64,000 nucleotides of DNA, taken from Bilifractor sp002394235 (lineage in GTDB: Bacteria; Bacillota; Clostridia; Lachnospirales; Lachnospiraceae). The stretch lies in the NCBI RefSeq assembly GCF_052118845.1, contig NZ_JBQKGJ010000001.1, positions 185,072-249,071 on the forward strand. Direction: 5' to 3'. The notes beneath the pieces are model-generated. The model saw only the letters and a list, made by a program, of their open reading frames with translations, did not search any database and had not been told where the DNA came from. Each line of letters opens with the position of its first letter. Position 1 is the stretch's first letter. Positions 53,233-62,025 of this stretch are shown here, one piece after another. The translations under genes and the position numbers were made by a program.

Positions 53233-54687
53233 TTACTTCCGGTCGCTGTCGTCAAAAGGATCCCCGCATTCCGGGCAAAACTTCGGTGGGTGCGCCGGAT
53301 CCTCCGGCTCCCATCCGCACTTGTCACACCGGTACACCGGTGCGCCTGCAGGTTTTGGGGCGCCACAATTTGAGCAGAACCTGCCTTTATTTACCGTTCC
53401 GCAGGAACAGGTCCAGCCAACCTCCTCCGACGGCCTCGGTGAGCCGCATTCCGGGCAGAACTTTCCGGTCGCCGTGGCCCCGCATTTGCACTTCCATGCC
53501 CCTGCCGGTACCGGCTCCGGTCTCTTCGCGCCGCACTCCGGACAGAACTTCCCGGTCACCACTGCTCCGCAGCTGCATTTCCAGCTGTTCTGTTCAGGCG
53601 CTGCGGTCTGCGGCTGCCGGGATTGCCCGGACTGCATCTGCTGAGACTGCGCCTGTTGTGCCTGCATCTGCTGTCCCATGCTGTACAGGTTCTGCGCCGC
53701 ACCGAATCCGCCCTGACTTCCGATGCCGGCCATTCCCATACCAAGGAAACCGGTCATGGCCCCGGCAGAATTTCCTGCGGCAGTCTCCATGGCATCCGCT
53801 GTCGCATTTGTCACCCGGCCTGCCATCATAAACGGATTGGTTCCCACCGTAGCCGCATCCTCCATCTCGTTGATCTTCTTCATATCGGCTTCGGTCAGCG
53901 TAATCGGATTCAGTGCAATCTTCCCGACGGAAATGCCGCGGTTGTCGATCCATTCCTGCCGCAATGCCTCGTTCATCGCGGCTTTCAATTCTCCGGATTT
54001 GGCCGGAATCTGTGCAGGCCTGAGCTCCTGCTCGGCGAGCGCTCCGAAGGCCGGCTGAAGCGCGTCAATGAATTCCGTCTTGAGCTGCGCGTCAATCTGG
54101 TCACGGGTATATTCGTCCGCGACATTCCCGCAGAGCCGCTTATAAAAAACCAGCGGATCAGAGATCACATAGGTATATACTCCATTGCACCGCAGCTGAA
54201 CCGTTCGGCTCATGCCGATCCGCTTATTCACGACTTCAAAAATGATCGGATTTGCCGTTCCGAACTTATTGTCCAGGATCTCCTTTGTATTAAAATAGTA
54301 GACACGCTGATCCCTGCCCGTGTCGCCGCCGTAGGTGAAACGCCTCCCAAGCGTGCGGAAGCTTTCCTTCAGGCTCTCCCCGAACCTCCCGCTGAAGATA
54401 CTGGGCTCCGAGGATGTATCATAGGTAAACTCTCCCGGCTCGGCACAGACCTCGACAATTTCACCCTGATCCACAATGATCATGCACTGACCATCCGCCA
54501 CGGCGATGCCGGAGCCGCTTGAGATCACATTGTCATTTCCCCTGGTATTGGAAGAACGCCCGGTGATCCGTTTCTGCCCGCGTCTCATTAGAACATCATT
54601 GGGGAGCGCATCACAATAGAAAAATTCCTTCCACTGGTCTGCCAATGTAGATCCAAGCGCCCCGATTCCTGCTTTGATAAGTCCCAT
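53233..54687 (-). CDS. SPFH-domain protein with four C-terminal zinc ribbons (YdjI-like)
   Basis: The start MGLIKAGIGALG (54687) follows GGGAGG. About 320 residues form the SPFH/YdjI domain (WKEFFYCDALPNDVLMRRGQ; VADGQCMIIVDQGEIVEV; RDQIDAQLKTEFIDAL; ISVGKIALNPITLTEADM). A Gln/Met-rich linker follows (QMQAQQAQSQQMQSGQS). Four zinc ribbons then follow, each CxC or CxxC paired with FC..CG. In B. subtilis YdjI belongs to a PspA stress complex at the membrane. Here the extra ribbons are unusual in number. It is the second gene of the module. Confidence 0.87.
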   Translation of the reverse strand: MGLIKAGIGALGSTLADQWKEFFYCDALPNDVLMRRGQKRITGRSSNTRGNDNVISSGSGIAVADGQCMIIVDQGEIVEVCAEPGEFTYDTSSEPSIFSGRFGESLKESFRTLGRRFTYGGDTGRDQRVYYFNTKEILDNKFGTANPIIFEVVNKRIGMSRTVQLRCNGVYTYVISDPLVFYKRLCGNVADEYTRDQIDAQLKTEFIDALQPAFGALAEQELRPAQIPAKSGELKAAMNEALRQEWIDNRGISVGKIALNPITLTEADMKKINEMEDAATVGTNPFMMAGRVTNATADAMETAAGNSAGAMTGFLGMGMAGIGSQGGFGAAQNLYSMGQQMQAQQAQSQQMQSGQSRQPQTAAPEQNSWKCSCGAVVTGKFCPECGAKRPEPVPAGAWKCKCGATATGKFCPECGSPRPSEEVGWTCSCGTVNKGRFCSNCGAPKPAGAPVYRCDKCGWEPEDPAHPPKFCPECGDPFDDSDRK

Positions 54688-54718
54688 ACCATTACCTCCC
54701 GTCTCGATTTTTGTTCTG

Positions 54719-55102
54719 TCACAGTGCGTCAATGACTGCCGACAGATAACTGGAAGAAACCGATCCATAGATAAAGTTGTCAATCAGACCATCTTTTTTG
54801 GCCTGTCTGACCCGGTCCGCCAGTTTTTTCTCCGTGTTCTCATCAACTACCAGCACCACCTTGCAATCCGGATTGCTGTTCTTCAGCGCATCACGAATTC
54901 GCATTCTTCCCTCCAGCATCCATGGCGCATAAGCGGTAACCTCCATAACCAGAATGTTCGCCAGTATGGCATTGCATAATTCCAGAGTCTTGTCCGGACT
55001 TTCACTCATGACCGGATCAAAATCAGAATCAAATTTACGCAATGCTTCCGCTATCGCATCCGCAAACAGCATATTCTGCATATCAATCACGACCCGACGC
55101 AA
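54719..55102 (-). CDS. Receiver-like protein without phosphoacceptor Asp (pseudo-receiver)
   Basis: GGAGG lies 8 bases before a TTG (55100-55102) which I take as start; an in-frame ATG 15 codons earlier lacks a good site. The 127-residue product reads VVIDMQNMLFADAIAEAL, ILVMEVTAYAP and DNFIYGSVSSS. It resembles the beta-alpha pattern of response-regulator receivers. The phosphorylation site would be E54 rather than Asp, and the conserved Lys is replaced. No DNA-binding domain is present. It starts the Psp-like operon and lies next to the NarL-type regulator. Confidence 0.65.
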   Translation of the reverse strand: MRRVVIDMQNMLFADAIAEALRKFDSDFDPVMSESPDKTLELCNAILANILVMEVTAYAPWMLEGRMRIRDALKNSNPDCKVVLVVDENTEKKLADRVRQAKKDGLIDNFIYGSVSSSYLSAVIDAL

Positions 55103-55176
55103 TATCCTTACCTCCAAATGTTCTGATTCATATCCGACCCCGGACATGAGACAATGCGTTTTTTCTGTACATCCTC

Positions 55177-55219
55177 ATTATAAGAGCAGCGAATTTTTCC
55201 TTCCCTACCCATAAGGGTA
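55177..55219 (-). promoter_or_regulatory. Promoter and NarL-like palindrome of the Psp-like operon
   Basis: On the minus strand a -10 TATAAT lies at 55177-55182 with a poor -35. Immediately upstream is the palindrome TACCCATAAGGGTA (55206-55219). Its left half equals a NarL heptamer (TACYYMT), its right half differs by one base. An activator site abutting a weak -35 is the usual layout for NarL-type regulators. Confidence 0.55.
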
Positions 55220-55271
55220 AAGTTATCGAATCTGTACCTTTTACAAAAGCGAAACCGCCTGAAGTTACATA

Positions 55272-55338
55272 CAAAAATCCCCGGCTTACTCTGATATGTA
55301 TCCGGAATTCCGGGTACACATCAAAATAAACCGGGGAC
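55272..55338 (-). terminator. Terminator of the NarL-type regulator gene, with nested palindrome
   Basis: On the minus strand the outer stem TCCCCGG / CCGGGGA is followed by five T. It encloses the 22-bp near-palindrome 55297-55318 centred on GGAATTCC. It starts about 21 bp after the regulator's stop codon. Confidence 0.8.
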
Positions 55339-55358
55339 TTAATAAATCAGACATCCTT

Positions 55359-55988
55359 TCAATCAAACAGCTTCGGTATAATATATTGTTTTCCTGTAAC
55401 GGCAATGGCGAGCTGTGTCTTGTTTGCATAGCCTGTTTTCTGCAGAATGTTTCGAATATGATACTTTACATTGTCTTTCGTGTAGTGCAGCCGTTCTGCG
55501 ATTTCGCTGTACTCCAGCCCTTCACAGACCAGGCGCAGCACCTTGATTTCAGTCTCCGTCAAATCATTGCTGGTCGTAATGCCGATCTTTACCGCCGGTG
55601 TCTCCGCAGGCCAGATCTGTCTGCCCTGCATAGTCGCATCCATGACGGTCAGCAGGTCCTCCGGACTGACGTCTTTATACCAGAAGCTATCCGCCCCTGC
55701 TTCTCGCGCACGCTTGATAAAGCTCTCCTCAACCATCGAGGTGACAACAATGATTTTCAATTCCGGAAACTGTCTGCGTAGCTCGGAAGCTGTGTCGATA
55801 CCGTCTTTCGTACTATGGGTACAGACATCCATGAGCACCAGATCGACCCTGCTCCTGCGGCAGACGGTTTCTGCAAGGTCCGCTTTCGACAGACTGCCCA
55901 CCAGTTCGTAGTCTCCGCCATTTTTCACGATATTCTCCATATATTCCCTGGCAATCCGCTGGTCATCAATGACCAAAACCTTCGTCAT
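55359..55988 (-). CDS. NarL/LuxR-family response regulator
   Basis: The receiver has VLVIDDQRIA, the phosphoacceptor Asp in VDLVLMDVCTHS and the Lys in SFWYKDVSPEDLL. The C-terminal LuxR-type helix-turn-helix is LTETEIKVLRLVCEGLEYSEIAERLHYTKDNVKYHIRNI. Starts after CAGGAGGG. It should be phosphorylated by the kinase encoded 75 bp upstream. Its likely target is the operon that follows, given the palindrome at 55206-55219. Confidence 0.94.
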   Translation of the reverse strand: MTKVLVIDDQRIAREYMENIVKNGGDYELVGSLSKADLAETVCRRSRVDLVLMDVCTHSTKDGIDTASELRRQFPELKIIVVTSMVEESFIKRAREAGADSFWYKDVSPEDLLTVMDATMQGRQIWPAETPAVKIGITTSNDLTETEIKVLRLVCEGLEYSEIAERLHYTKDNVKYHIRNILQKTGYANKTQLAIAVTGKQYIIPKLFD

Positions 55989-56063
55989 ACTGCCCCCTCC
56001 TGTTCTCTCCCGATCTCACAATCTGACGCCATCACAGTCCGGCAGCCTCAGCGCCCAGCCCTG

Positions 56064-57056
56064 TCACGACCCGACGGCGTCACTATCCGGCAGCCTCACG
56101 GTCAGAACAAACGACGGATGCCAACAGATTTCCATCCTTCCGTCCTCTTTCACAACGAGTCTCTCCAGATCCGCCAGACCGCCCCGCGGCGCAGCCGCCT
56201 CTTCCGGCGGCCTTCCGTCATTGGTCACGCGAAGCATGTGCCAACCCTGCCCACGCTCTACTTCCACAAAAAGTATTGTGGCATCCGCATGTCGAGCTGC
56301 ATTGACACATGCTTCCCGCATAATCTTCAAAAACAGCTCCAGTGTCTCCCTTTCTTTCGGCATTTGCCCTGTTATTTTTACATGAATACCGGATACCGCT
56401 GCATCATGGATAAACTCCGTCAGGCCGTCCTGCGGGCAGCTGTTTTCCTCCTGCAGCACCTGAATGGCGCGGCGAAACTGCACGACTGCTGCAGAATTTT
56501 CCGAAGAAGTAGTACCGCTGCGCAACATCTGCCGTATCGCGGTGACTCCGAGGTTCATTTGGTCATGCAGCCGTGATTTCATGTTCAAAATTTCCTGTTC
56601 CCTGGCTGCTTCCTTCATATGATCCGACAGATTTTTCAATTCCTCATACATCTTTTTCAGCTCTTTTGACTGACGTTTTAATTCCTGCCGCCTTTCATAC
56701 AATTCAGTCACATCGATGAACACCGTCTCTATATAGATCTTTCCATATTTCGTTTTGACCGGAGCTTCCGAATACTTCCATACGCTTCCATCGGGGAAGA
56801 GAAAGACATTTCCGTCCCGTACAATACCAGTCGATGAATCGCACTCGTCCAGTGCACTTTTCAGCTCCTGGTAGCTTTGAAGATCACTCTGTGCCATTTT
56901 TCGAAACAGCCTGTACATGACCGGGTTGCACAATTTCACTGATCCGGAGGAGTTAAAATAGCAAACTGCTGCCGGAAGTGTGTCGAGTGCTTCTTTTACG
57001 GCAGTACGCAGTGCATATTGATGCCGGATCCGTTCTGCCGCTTTTCCAATCCACAT
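56064..57056 (-). CDS. Soluble sensor kinase (PAS-like, HisKA_3/HATPase type)
   Basis: I use ATG 57056 (GGGG seven bases upstream); a GTG two codons earlier overlaps the previous stop. About residues 20-115 form a PAS-like domain (LDTLPAAVCYFNSSGSVKLCN; TKYGKIYIETVFIDVTELYE). A coiled coil (ELKRQSKELKKMYEELK) leads to the phosphoacceptor box SRLHDQMNLGVTAIRQ. The HATPase domain has EACVNAARHADA (N box) and AAPRGGLADLERLV. It has no membrane span, so sensing should come from the 7TM protein encoded just upstream. Confidence 0.87.
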   Translation of the reverse strand: MWIGKAAERIRHQYALRTAVKEALDTLPAAVCYFNSSGSVKLCNPVMYRLFRKMAQSDLQSYQELKSALDECDSSTGIVRDGNVFLFPDGSVWKYSEAPVKTKYGKIYIETVFIDVTELYERRQELKRQSKELKKMYEELKNLSDHMKEAAREQEILNMKSRLHDQMNLGVTAIRQMLRSGTTSSENSAAVVQFRRAIQVLQEENSCPQDGLTEFIHDAAVSGIHVKITGQMPKERETLELFLKIMREACVNAARHADATILFVEVERGQGWHMLRVTNDGRPPEEAAAPRGGLADLERLVVKEDGRMEICWHPSFVLTVRLPDSDAVGS

Positions 57057-57058
57057 GA

Positions 57059-58729
57059 TCACACCCCGCCTTTCCGCATTCGGAACGAAAAGCGATACGT
57101 TCCCTTGTCTTCGGCCGAAAAAAAATCAGCGATCTGCGCAAACTGCGTCAGATCCGTCTCGCAGACAAATTCCATATGCAGCAGATAACCGCCCGCATCG
57201 TTCCGCAGATGAATCCAGACATTGGTGAGGTCATACAAACAGGACTCCGTTATCGTCTCGAAGCTCCGATACACCCGAAGCATATCCGAGGTTGCAAGCG
57301 GAACCCCCGATGGCAGTGTATAGAGACAGTTCACACCGAGAAGCTCCAGATTCATAAAGGATTCCTCAAAGCACCTGGACAGGTCCTGGATATCCGCGGA
57401 TGAACTGCGCTCGCGGATAAGCAGCAGATTGCCGTATCGTTTGATATAGGCGCCGATTACCGCCGCGCCCGCCAGAAGCCGGCCGCATCTGCTGCCATCC
57501 GTTTCTGTCTCGTAATTTTCCAGAATCCGTTCGATCAGATCCATCTGCCGCTCTGTTTCGCTCTGGAGCAGATCATTTACCCTGTTTTTCTCCTGAAGGG
57601 CAAGAATCCTTTTCTTCATTTCCAGATTCTTCCGCCGGATACGGTTACGTTCCGCAAGCTCCGAGCAGTTATCCTCAATCTGATCGATGGCTTCGGTCAG
57701 TTCAGAAACATCCTCCTGCCAGAGAACATGACCGAATCCGATCGGCTGACTCCTGACAAGCGTATTCTTATCTGCCAGGATGGCCTCGTCCCCTGCCTTT
57801 CTCCTCTGTTCCTCCGTCAGCGTGACTGCGTTGAGGCTTGCAAGACAGACATTATTCTCAGCATCCGTTATCTGCGCTCCGAGCCTGCTGACCGGAAACA
57901 GTTCGTCGTAACCGGTATTGCTCTGGATCAGGCCACATTGGATACAGCTTTCAAGCGTTGCCGAGAACAGCAGGCAATATACAATGGTAATATCACCGGC
58001 AAGCATCCTCAGCCATAACAGCTGAACAATACCGAACGAATCTAAAACCCACAGCGTGCCGTAGATCATTGCAAGGATGACCGGAAGAAAGGGCAATATC
58101 AGGACTTTGCGGCTGTGCGAAATCCGGCATTTAATCAGCATGATCACAAGAGCAGTTACACTGCATAACATCATCCAGACGACAATCAGAAAGTAACCAA
58201 TGCCATAATTATAATCATCCATCCACACCACAGCGTCGGCAGGAAAAATGAATACGATCTGATGCAAATCGTTGGTCAGAACCAGCATCAGGAGCAGCAC
58301 CGTTGGTATATAAAACAATGCTGTCCACTTCGGCAGTCGGAAATTTTCTCCTTTTCCCAGCGACAGCGCGATAAACACTGCCAGCAGCGGAATCATCAGC
58401 AGGGGAACATAGTACAGGTGCCACAGGAACCGGATCAGCCATACACCTTTCTCCAGCGAATACCGGATGGTTCTGACGGCAATCCAGAATATGATGAGAG
58501 CAGAAATAACGATGAGATAACGGCGCACCTGAATCTGAATGATCCGTATGTGGATCGAAATCCCCCAAACGAGAAACAAAACCAGATAAATGCCCGGACG
58601 AAGTATGCCGCTGATCCGGTACAATACGCCATCGGTCCGGTAAGCAGCCTGCCGCAGCGCCATCGCCGCCAGGACGGAAAGAAGCACATACAGAAAAACG
58701 CGAAGCTTTTTCAGAGAAGATTTTGTCAC
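57059..58729 (-). CDS. 7TM sensor protein, partner of the soluble kinase
   Basis: The 556-residue protein has seven or eight hydrophobic helices in its first 260 residues (histidine kinase N-terminal 7TM type). A long coiled coil follows at about 350-410 (ELTEAIDQIEDNCSELAERN; KKRILALQEKNRVNDLLQSE). The tail reads DLTNVWIHLRNDAGGYLLHMEF. It has no intact HATPase motifs, so the end is degenerate or regulatory. Its stop codon overlaps the kinase start. The two probably form a split sensor. The ligand is unknown. Confidence 0.82.
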   Translation of the reverse strand: MTKSSLKKLRVFLYVLLSVLAAMALRQAAYRTDGVLYRISGILRPGIYLVLFLVWGISIHIRIIQIQVRRYLIVISALIIFWIAVRTIRYSLEKGVWLIRFLWHLYYVPLLMIPLLAVFIALSLGKGENFRLPKWTALFYIPTVLLLMLVLTNDLHQIVFIFPADAVVWMDDYNYGIGYFLIVVWMMLCSVTALVIMLIKCRISHSRKVLILPFLPVILAMIYGTLWVLDSFGIVQLLWLRMLAGDITIVYCLLFSATLESCIQCGLIQSNTGYDELFPVSRLGAQITDAENNVCLASLNAVTLTEEQRRKAGDEAILADKNTLVRSQPIGFGHVLWQEDVSELTEAIDQIEDNCSELAERNRIRRKNLEMKKRILALQEKNRVNDLLQSETERQMDLIERILENYETETDGSRCGRLLAGAAVIGAYIKRYGNLLLIRERSSSADIQDLSRCFEESFMNLELLGVNCLYTLPSGVPLATSDMLRVYRSFETITESCLYDLTNVWIHLRNDAGGYLLHMEFVCETDLTQFAQIADFFSAEDKGTYRFSFRMRKGGV

Positions 58730-59136
58730 CGCGCATTTCCTCCTTCCCTTCAGGGAGTGCCCGGCACGGAGCCAGCCGTGTCATAAACCAGTTATACTAT
58801 CATGTATTGCATATTTGTTTCGTGTTAGTTTACCCTATGTATATATTTTATTCTATTATCGCAATCCCCACAAGAACTTCAGGATTTTTTTTGGATATAC
58901 TTTTCTGTTCCAAAATCTAATTTCTGTTTCAACCAAAACCTCCCGAGCTTCCAGCTGTCATATCCGAACAAAAAAAGCGAGTCCGCAGTGACGAACAGGC
59001 CGTACTCACCTGACCTTGATCCAAAAAGTCCAGTATTCATGCGGTTTTTCGGGCTTTTCTCTCTCAGTAAGCCCATAGGTAAACCCACGAAATCGCGAAA
59101 TTTTTATTTTCTTGTAATCTTATTATACACCGGGTA
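58730..59136. other. 407-bp gap between the 7TM sensor and MATE genes
   Basis: It contains the left 37-bp direct repeat (58966-59002). On the minus strand that repeat ends in GACTCGC followed by seven T, resembling a terminator tail. A 69-codon frame at 58879-59088 shows no family features and I do not call it. Confidence 0.6.
58966..59002. repeat. Left copy of a 36-bp direct repeat flanking the MATE-MerR block
   Basis: The core GCGAGTCCGCAGTGACG, then ARCAGGCCG, is shared with 63880-63915. The copies differ by one A in the A-run and one A/G change. Both are in the same orientation. Confidence 0.92.
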
Positions 59137-60480
59137 TTAGAGAGCGCTCGCCGCTTTATCCATTGGCCAGGATTTTCTGAGTGCCGCATAGGAAACCAAA
59201 AAGTTGGCAAGCCAGCCTGCAGGCACAGCAAGCCAAACAAATTCAATGCCAAAACGCGGCGCACAGATCAAAGCCACGGACAGGCGGATCGCAAGGTTTA
59301 CCATGTTGGCAATAAGGAATGGGCGCATGATTCCAAGTCCGCGAAGAACTCCATCGGTCGCCATTTTAATTCCCATAAAGATAAAGAAGTAACCGATCCA
59401 CCTCATATAATCCCCAGACACCTGATAAGCCAGAGCTGTTCCGTCTTTTCCAAGGAACAGCGAGGAAATCTGCGTGTGCAGCGTTTCAATGACAAGGAAG
59501 GCAATGGCTGCAAAGCACACATCCAGCACCAATGCTGCGTGGTAGCCTTTTTTGATACGCTGCGTTTTGTTTGCGCCAAGGTTCTGGGAAACATATGGAG
59601 AAACCGCATTGCCGATGGACACAAAAATCAGAGAAAAGACATTCTCCACCCGCATCGTTGCCGCATATCCTGCCAGCGCCTGTGTGCCGAAGGGATTGAC
59701 CACTGCCTGTACGATCATCATACCGATAGACACGGTAGACTGCTGGAGAACTGACGGCACGGCAATTCGAAGCATCGAGCGCAGCTCCCACCTGTCAAAC
59801 CAGACAAAGGCGCTCTTATACCGCCGCATCCGATATAGGAAAATCAATAGCGAGAACACAGCGGAAATTCCTTGGGCAATCAGGGTTGCCAGTGCCGCGC
59901 CGAACACGCCAAGCCCCAGACCGGCTACCATCCAAAGATCCATCACAATATTCAAGATCGATGAAAAGATCAGCAGCCCCAGCGGAATTTTTGATTCACC
60001 GATGGATGTGAACATGGTAGAAAGAATATTGTACATGAACAAAAACGGGAAACCCACAAAATAGACCCGTAAATATAGTACCGCTTCCTTCAGAATATCG
60101 GCAGGGGTCTGTAATCCGCTCATCATCGCATGAGAAAAGCAAAATCCAAAGACACCAAGGATGATGCTCAGAAGCAAAAAGCTGATCAATGATGTAGAAA
60201 CAATGGTTTTCATTTTGCCATATTCTTTGGCACCGAAATAGCGGCTCACAAGCACACCTGCACCAACACCGGCCCCCAGTGCCACACAAATGAAAACATT
60301 CGTCAGGGCTGCACAGGCACCAACCGCCGCCAGTGCGGAGGAGCCAACAAACTGACCGACGATAATGGAATCAGCCATATTGTATACCTGCTGAAAAAAG
60401 CTGCCGAGAATCATCGGCATTACAAAAACCGTCAGCGCTTTCAGCGGCGTATCGGTAATCAAATACTCATCTTTTGACAT
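59137..60480 (-). CDS. MATE-family efflux transporter
   Basis: I start at MSKDEYLITDTPLKAL (60480), with GGGGGA upstream. The 447-residue protein has twelve hydrophobic helices in two halves. Typical motifs are FFQQVYNMADSIIVGQFVG and LSTMFTSIGESKIPLG in the first half and VNPFGTQALAGYAATMRVEN in the second. MATE proteins export drugs or metabolites with Na+ or H+ antiport; NorM/DinF-type function is likely but the substrate is unknown. It follows a truncated MATE fragment by 25 bp. Confidence 0.93.
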   Translation of the reverse strand: MSKDEYLITDTPLKALTVFVMPMILGSFFQQVYNMADSIIVGQFVGSSALAAVGACAALTNVFICVALGAGVGAGVLVSRYFGAKEYGKMKTIVSTSLISFLLLSIILGVFGFCFSHAMMSGLQTPADILKEAVLYLRVYFVGFPFLFMYNILSTMFTSIGESKIPLGLLIFSSILNIVMDLWMVAGLGLGVFGAALATLIAQGISAVFSLLIFLYRMRRYKSAFVWFDRWELRSMLRIAVPSVLQQSTVSIGMMIVQAVVNPFGTQALAGYAATMRVENVFSLIFVSIGNAVSPYVSQNLGANKTQRIKKGYHAALVLDVCFAAIAFLVIETLHTQISSLFLGKDGTALAYQVSGDYMRWIGYFFIFMGIKMATDGVLRGLGIMRPFLIANMVNLAIRLSVALICAPRFGIEFVWLAVPAGWLANFLVSYAALRKSWPMDKAASAL

Positions 60481-60505
60481 AACCATATTCCCCCACAACT
60501 TCCTG

Positions 60506-60679
60506 CTATTTACCCCAAAGCGCGGCCACAGTAAGAGCAGCTGTACCATCCGGTCCCGGATACTGCCCCATCATCGCCATATCCACAATCGAGTAAACAG
60601 ATGAGATCCGTGTACTGCCAAAGGCCACAGCAATATACCCAAAATAAATTTGTTTGATATTTTCGTAAAGAAAATCCAT
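60506..60679 (-). pseudogene. Truncated MATE N-terminal fragment (57 residues)
   Basis: A GAGGCGG site precedes ATG 60679. The peptide (NIKQIYFGYIAVAFGSTRIS; YSIVDMAMMGQYPGPDGTAAL) matches the first helix and loop of a different MATE subgroup from the next gene. It then stops in LWGK. This is most likely the remnant of a broken exporter; the intact site makes translation possible. It sits immediately before the complete MATE gene. Confidence 0.7.
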
Positions 60680-60699
60680 TAAAATCCGCCTCTGAACGC

Positions 60700-60748
60700 A
60701 AAAAAGCCGAACAAGGGACAGACATCTCAATCTGCGCCTTATCCGGCT
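60700..60748 (-). terminator. Possible terminator or attenuator before the MATE fragment
   Basis: On the minus strand AGCCG...AAGG pairs imperfectly with CCTT...CGGCT, followed by a run of six T (60700-60705). It lies 21 bp upstream of the fragment's start, so it may also act as an attenuator. Confidence 0.45.
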
Positions 60749-61051
60749 GTTGTTTCCACGAACAGCTCACCCTCCGAGTGAATATTTAAAATCATAGCAT
60801 TGGTGTGTGCAAATGTCAATGGATCTCAGTACAGCAAAAAGTCATGGCCACTTAACCGGAAATCTCCGGACTACTTCCTAAATGCTTTTCTTTATGGGTA
60901 ACACATCATTGACAAACCTACACGTATCGTAGACAAATTCCGATTCTTCAATGGCTTAAATATTTCGTTTCAGTACATCCGATGCAGAACAGCAGAAACT
61001 TGATATACGCCTTCCTTCAGATGCTTACGCAAAAACACATAATATGCCGCT
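60749..61051. other. 303-bp gap after the hydrolase gene
   Basis: I see no gene, no strong promoter and no repeats here. The region is A/T-rich around 60890-61040. Confidence 0.6.
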
Positions 61052-62023
61052 TCATCTCAAATACTCCGTAAAGAATGCGTTGAGCTTTTCAAACGGAATA
61101 ATATCCATCTGATCGTAAAGGTCAGTGTGGTTTGCACCGGGGATAATGAGCAATTCCTTGTTATCGCCGGTCAGCTTGCTGTACGCTGTTTCGCTGAAAT
61201 AGCGGGAGTGCGCCTTTTCCCCGTGTACCAGCAGCACGGCAGAGCGGATTTCGTTGCTGTATTGCAAGATCGGCATATTCAGGAACGACAGCGAGGAGGT
61301 CACATTCCAACCGCCGTTGGAGTTCAGGCTGCGGGAGTGATAGCCACGTGGCGTCTTATAGTAGGCATAATAGTCCTTTACAAACTGCGGTGCGTCCTCC
61401 GGCAGCGGATCAACCACACCACCCGTCAGCGCATAGCTGCCGTTTTTATAGTCCTCGGTGCGCTGTGCATTCATGGCTTTTTTCTTCTCAAAGCGTGCCT
61501 GCTCAGAATCCTCAGCATCAAAATATCCGTTGGCCGTTACACGGGTCATGTCGTACATGGTCATAGCCGCAGTAGCTTTGATGCGGGTGTCAATGGCTGC
61601 GGCATTGAGCGCCATGCCGCCCCAGCCGCAGATACCGATGATACCGATGCGCTCCGGGTCAACATTCTCCTGCACGGAAAGGAAGTCTACCGCTGCGCAG
61701 AAATCCTCGGTGTTGATGTCCGGCGAAGCGACATAGCGGGGTGTACCGCTGCTCTCGCCGGTGTAGGACGGATCGAAGGCAATCGTCAAGAAGCCAAGCT
61801 CTGCCATTTTCTGCGCATACAGACCGGAGGACTGCTCCTTTACCGCGCCGAACGGACCGCTGACGGCAATAGCGGGCAACTTGTCCACCACACTCTTTGG
61901 CGTATACATATCCGCCGCCAGTGTGATGCCATAGCGGTTGTGAAAGGTTACTTTCTTGTGATCCACCTTGTCACTTTTCGGGAACACCTTATCCCATTCC
62001 TGTGTTAAATTCAGTTTTTCCAT
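61052..62023 (-). CDS. Alpha/beta hydrolase with Cys nucleophile, dienelactone hydrolase-like
   Basis: The 323-residue protein has a single domain. Its nucleophile elbow reads GIIGICGWGGMA, so Cys takes the place of Ser as in dienelactone hydrolases. FDPSYTGESSGTPR precedes it. The acid and base are near AVLLVHGEKAHSRYF and PGANHTDLYD. Relatives (YcjY-type) accompany stress-response operons. The substrate is unknown. It begins 2 bp after the CMD-cupin gene and ends the MerR-controlled operon. Confidence 0.85.
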   Translation of the reverse strand: MEKLNLTQEWDKVFPKSDKVDHKKVTFHNRYGITLAADMYTPKSVVDKLPAIAVSGPFGAVKEQSSGLYAQKMAELGFLTIAFDPSYTGESSGTPRYVASPDINTEDFCAAVDFLSVQENVDPERIGIIGICGWGGMALNAAAIDTRIKATAAMTMYDMTRVTANGYFDAEDSEQARFEKKKAMNAQRTEDYKNGSYALTGGVVDPLPEDAPQFVKDYYAYYKTPRGYHSRSLNSNGGWNVTSSLSFLNMPILQYSNEIRSAVLLVHGEKAHSRYFSETAYSKLTGDNKELLIIPGANHTDLYDQMDIIPFEKLNAFFTEYLR

Positions 62024-62025
62024 AT

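Noticed and set aside
58879..59088. A 69-codon minus-strand open frame
   Set aside because: It covers the direct repeat and has no ribosome-binding site or family features.
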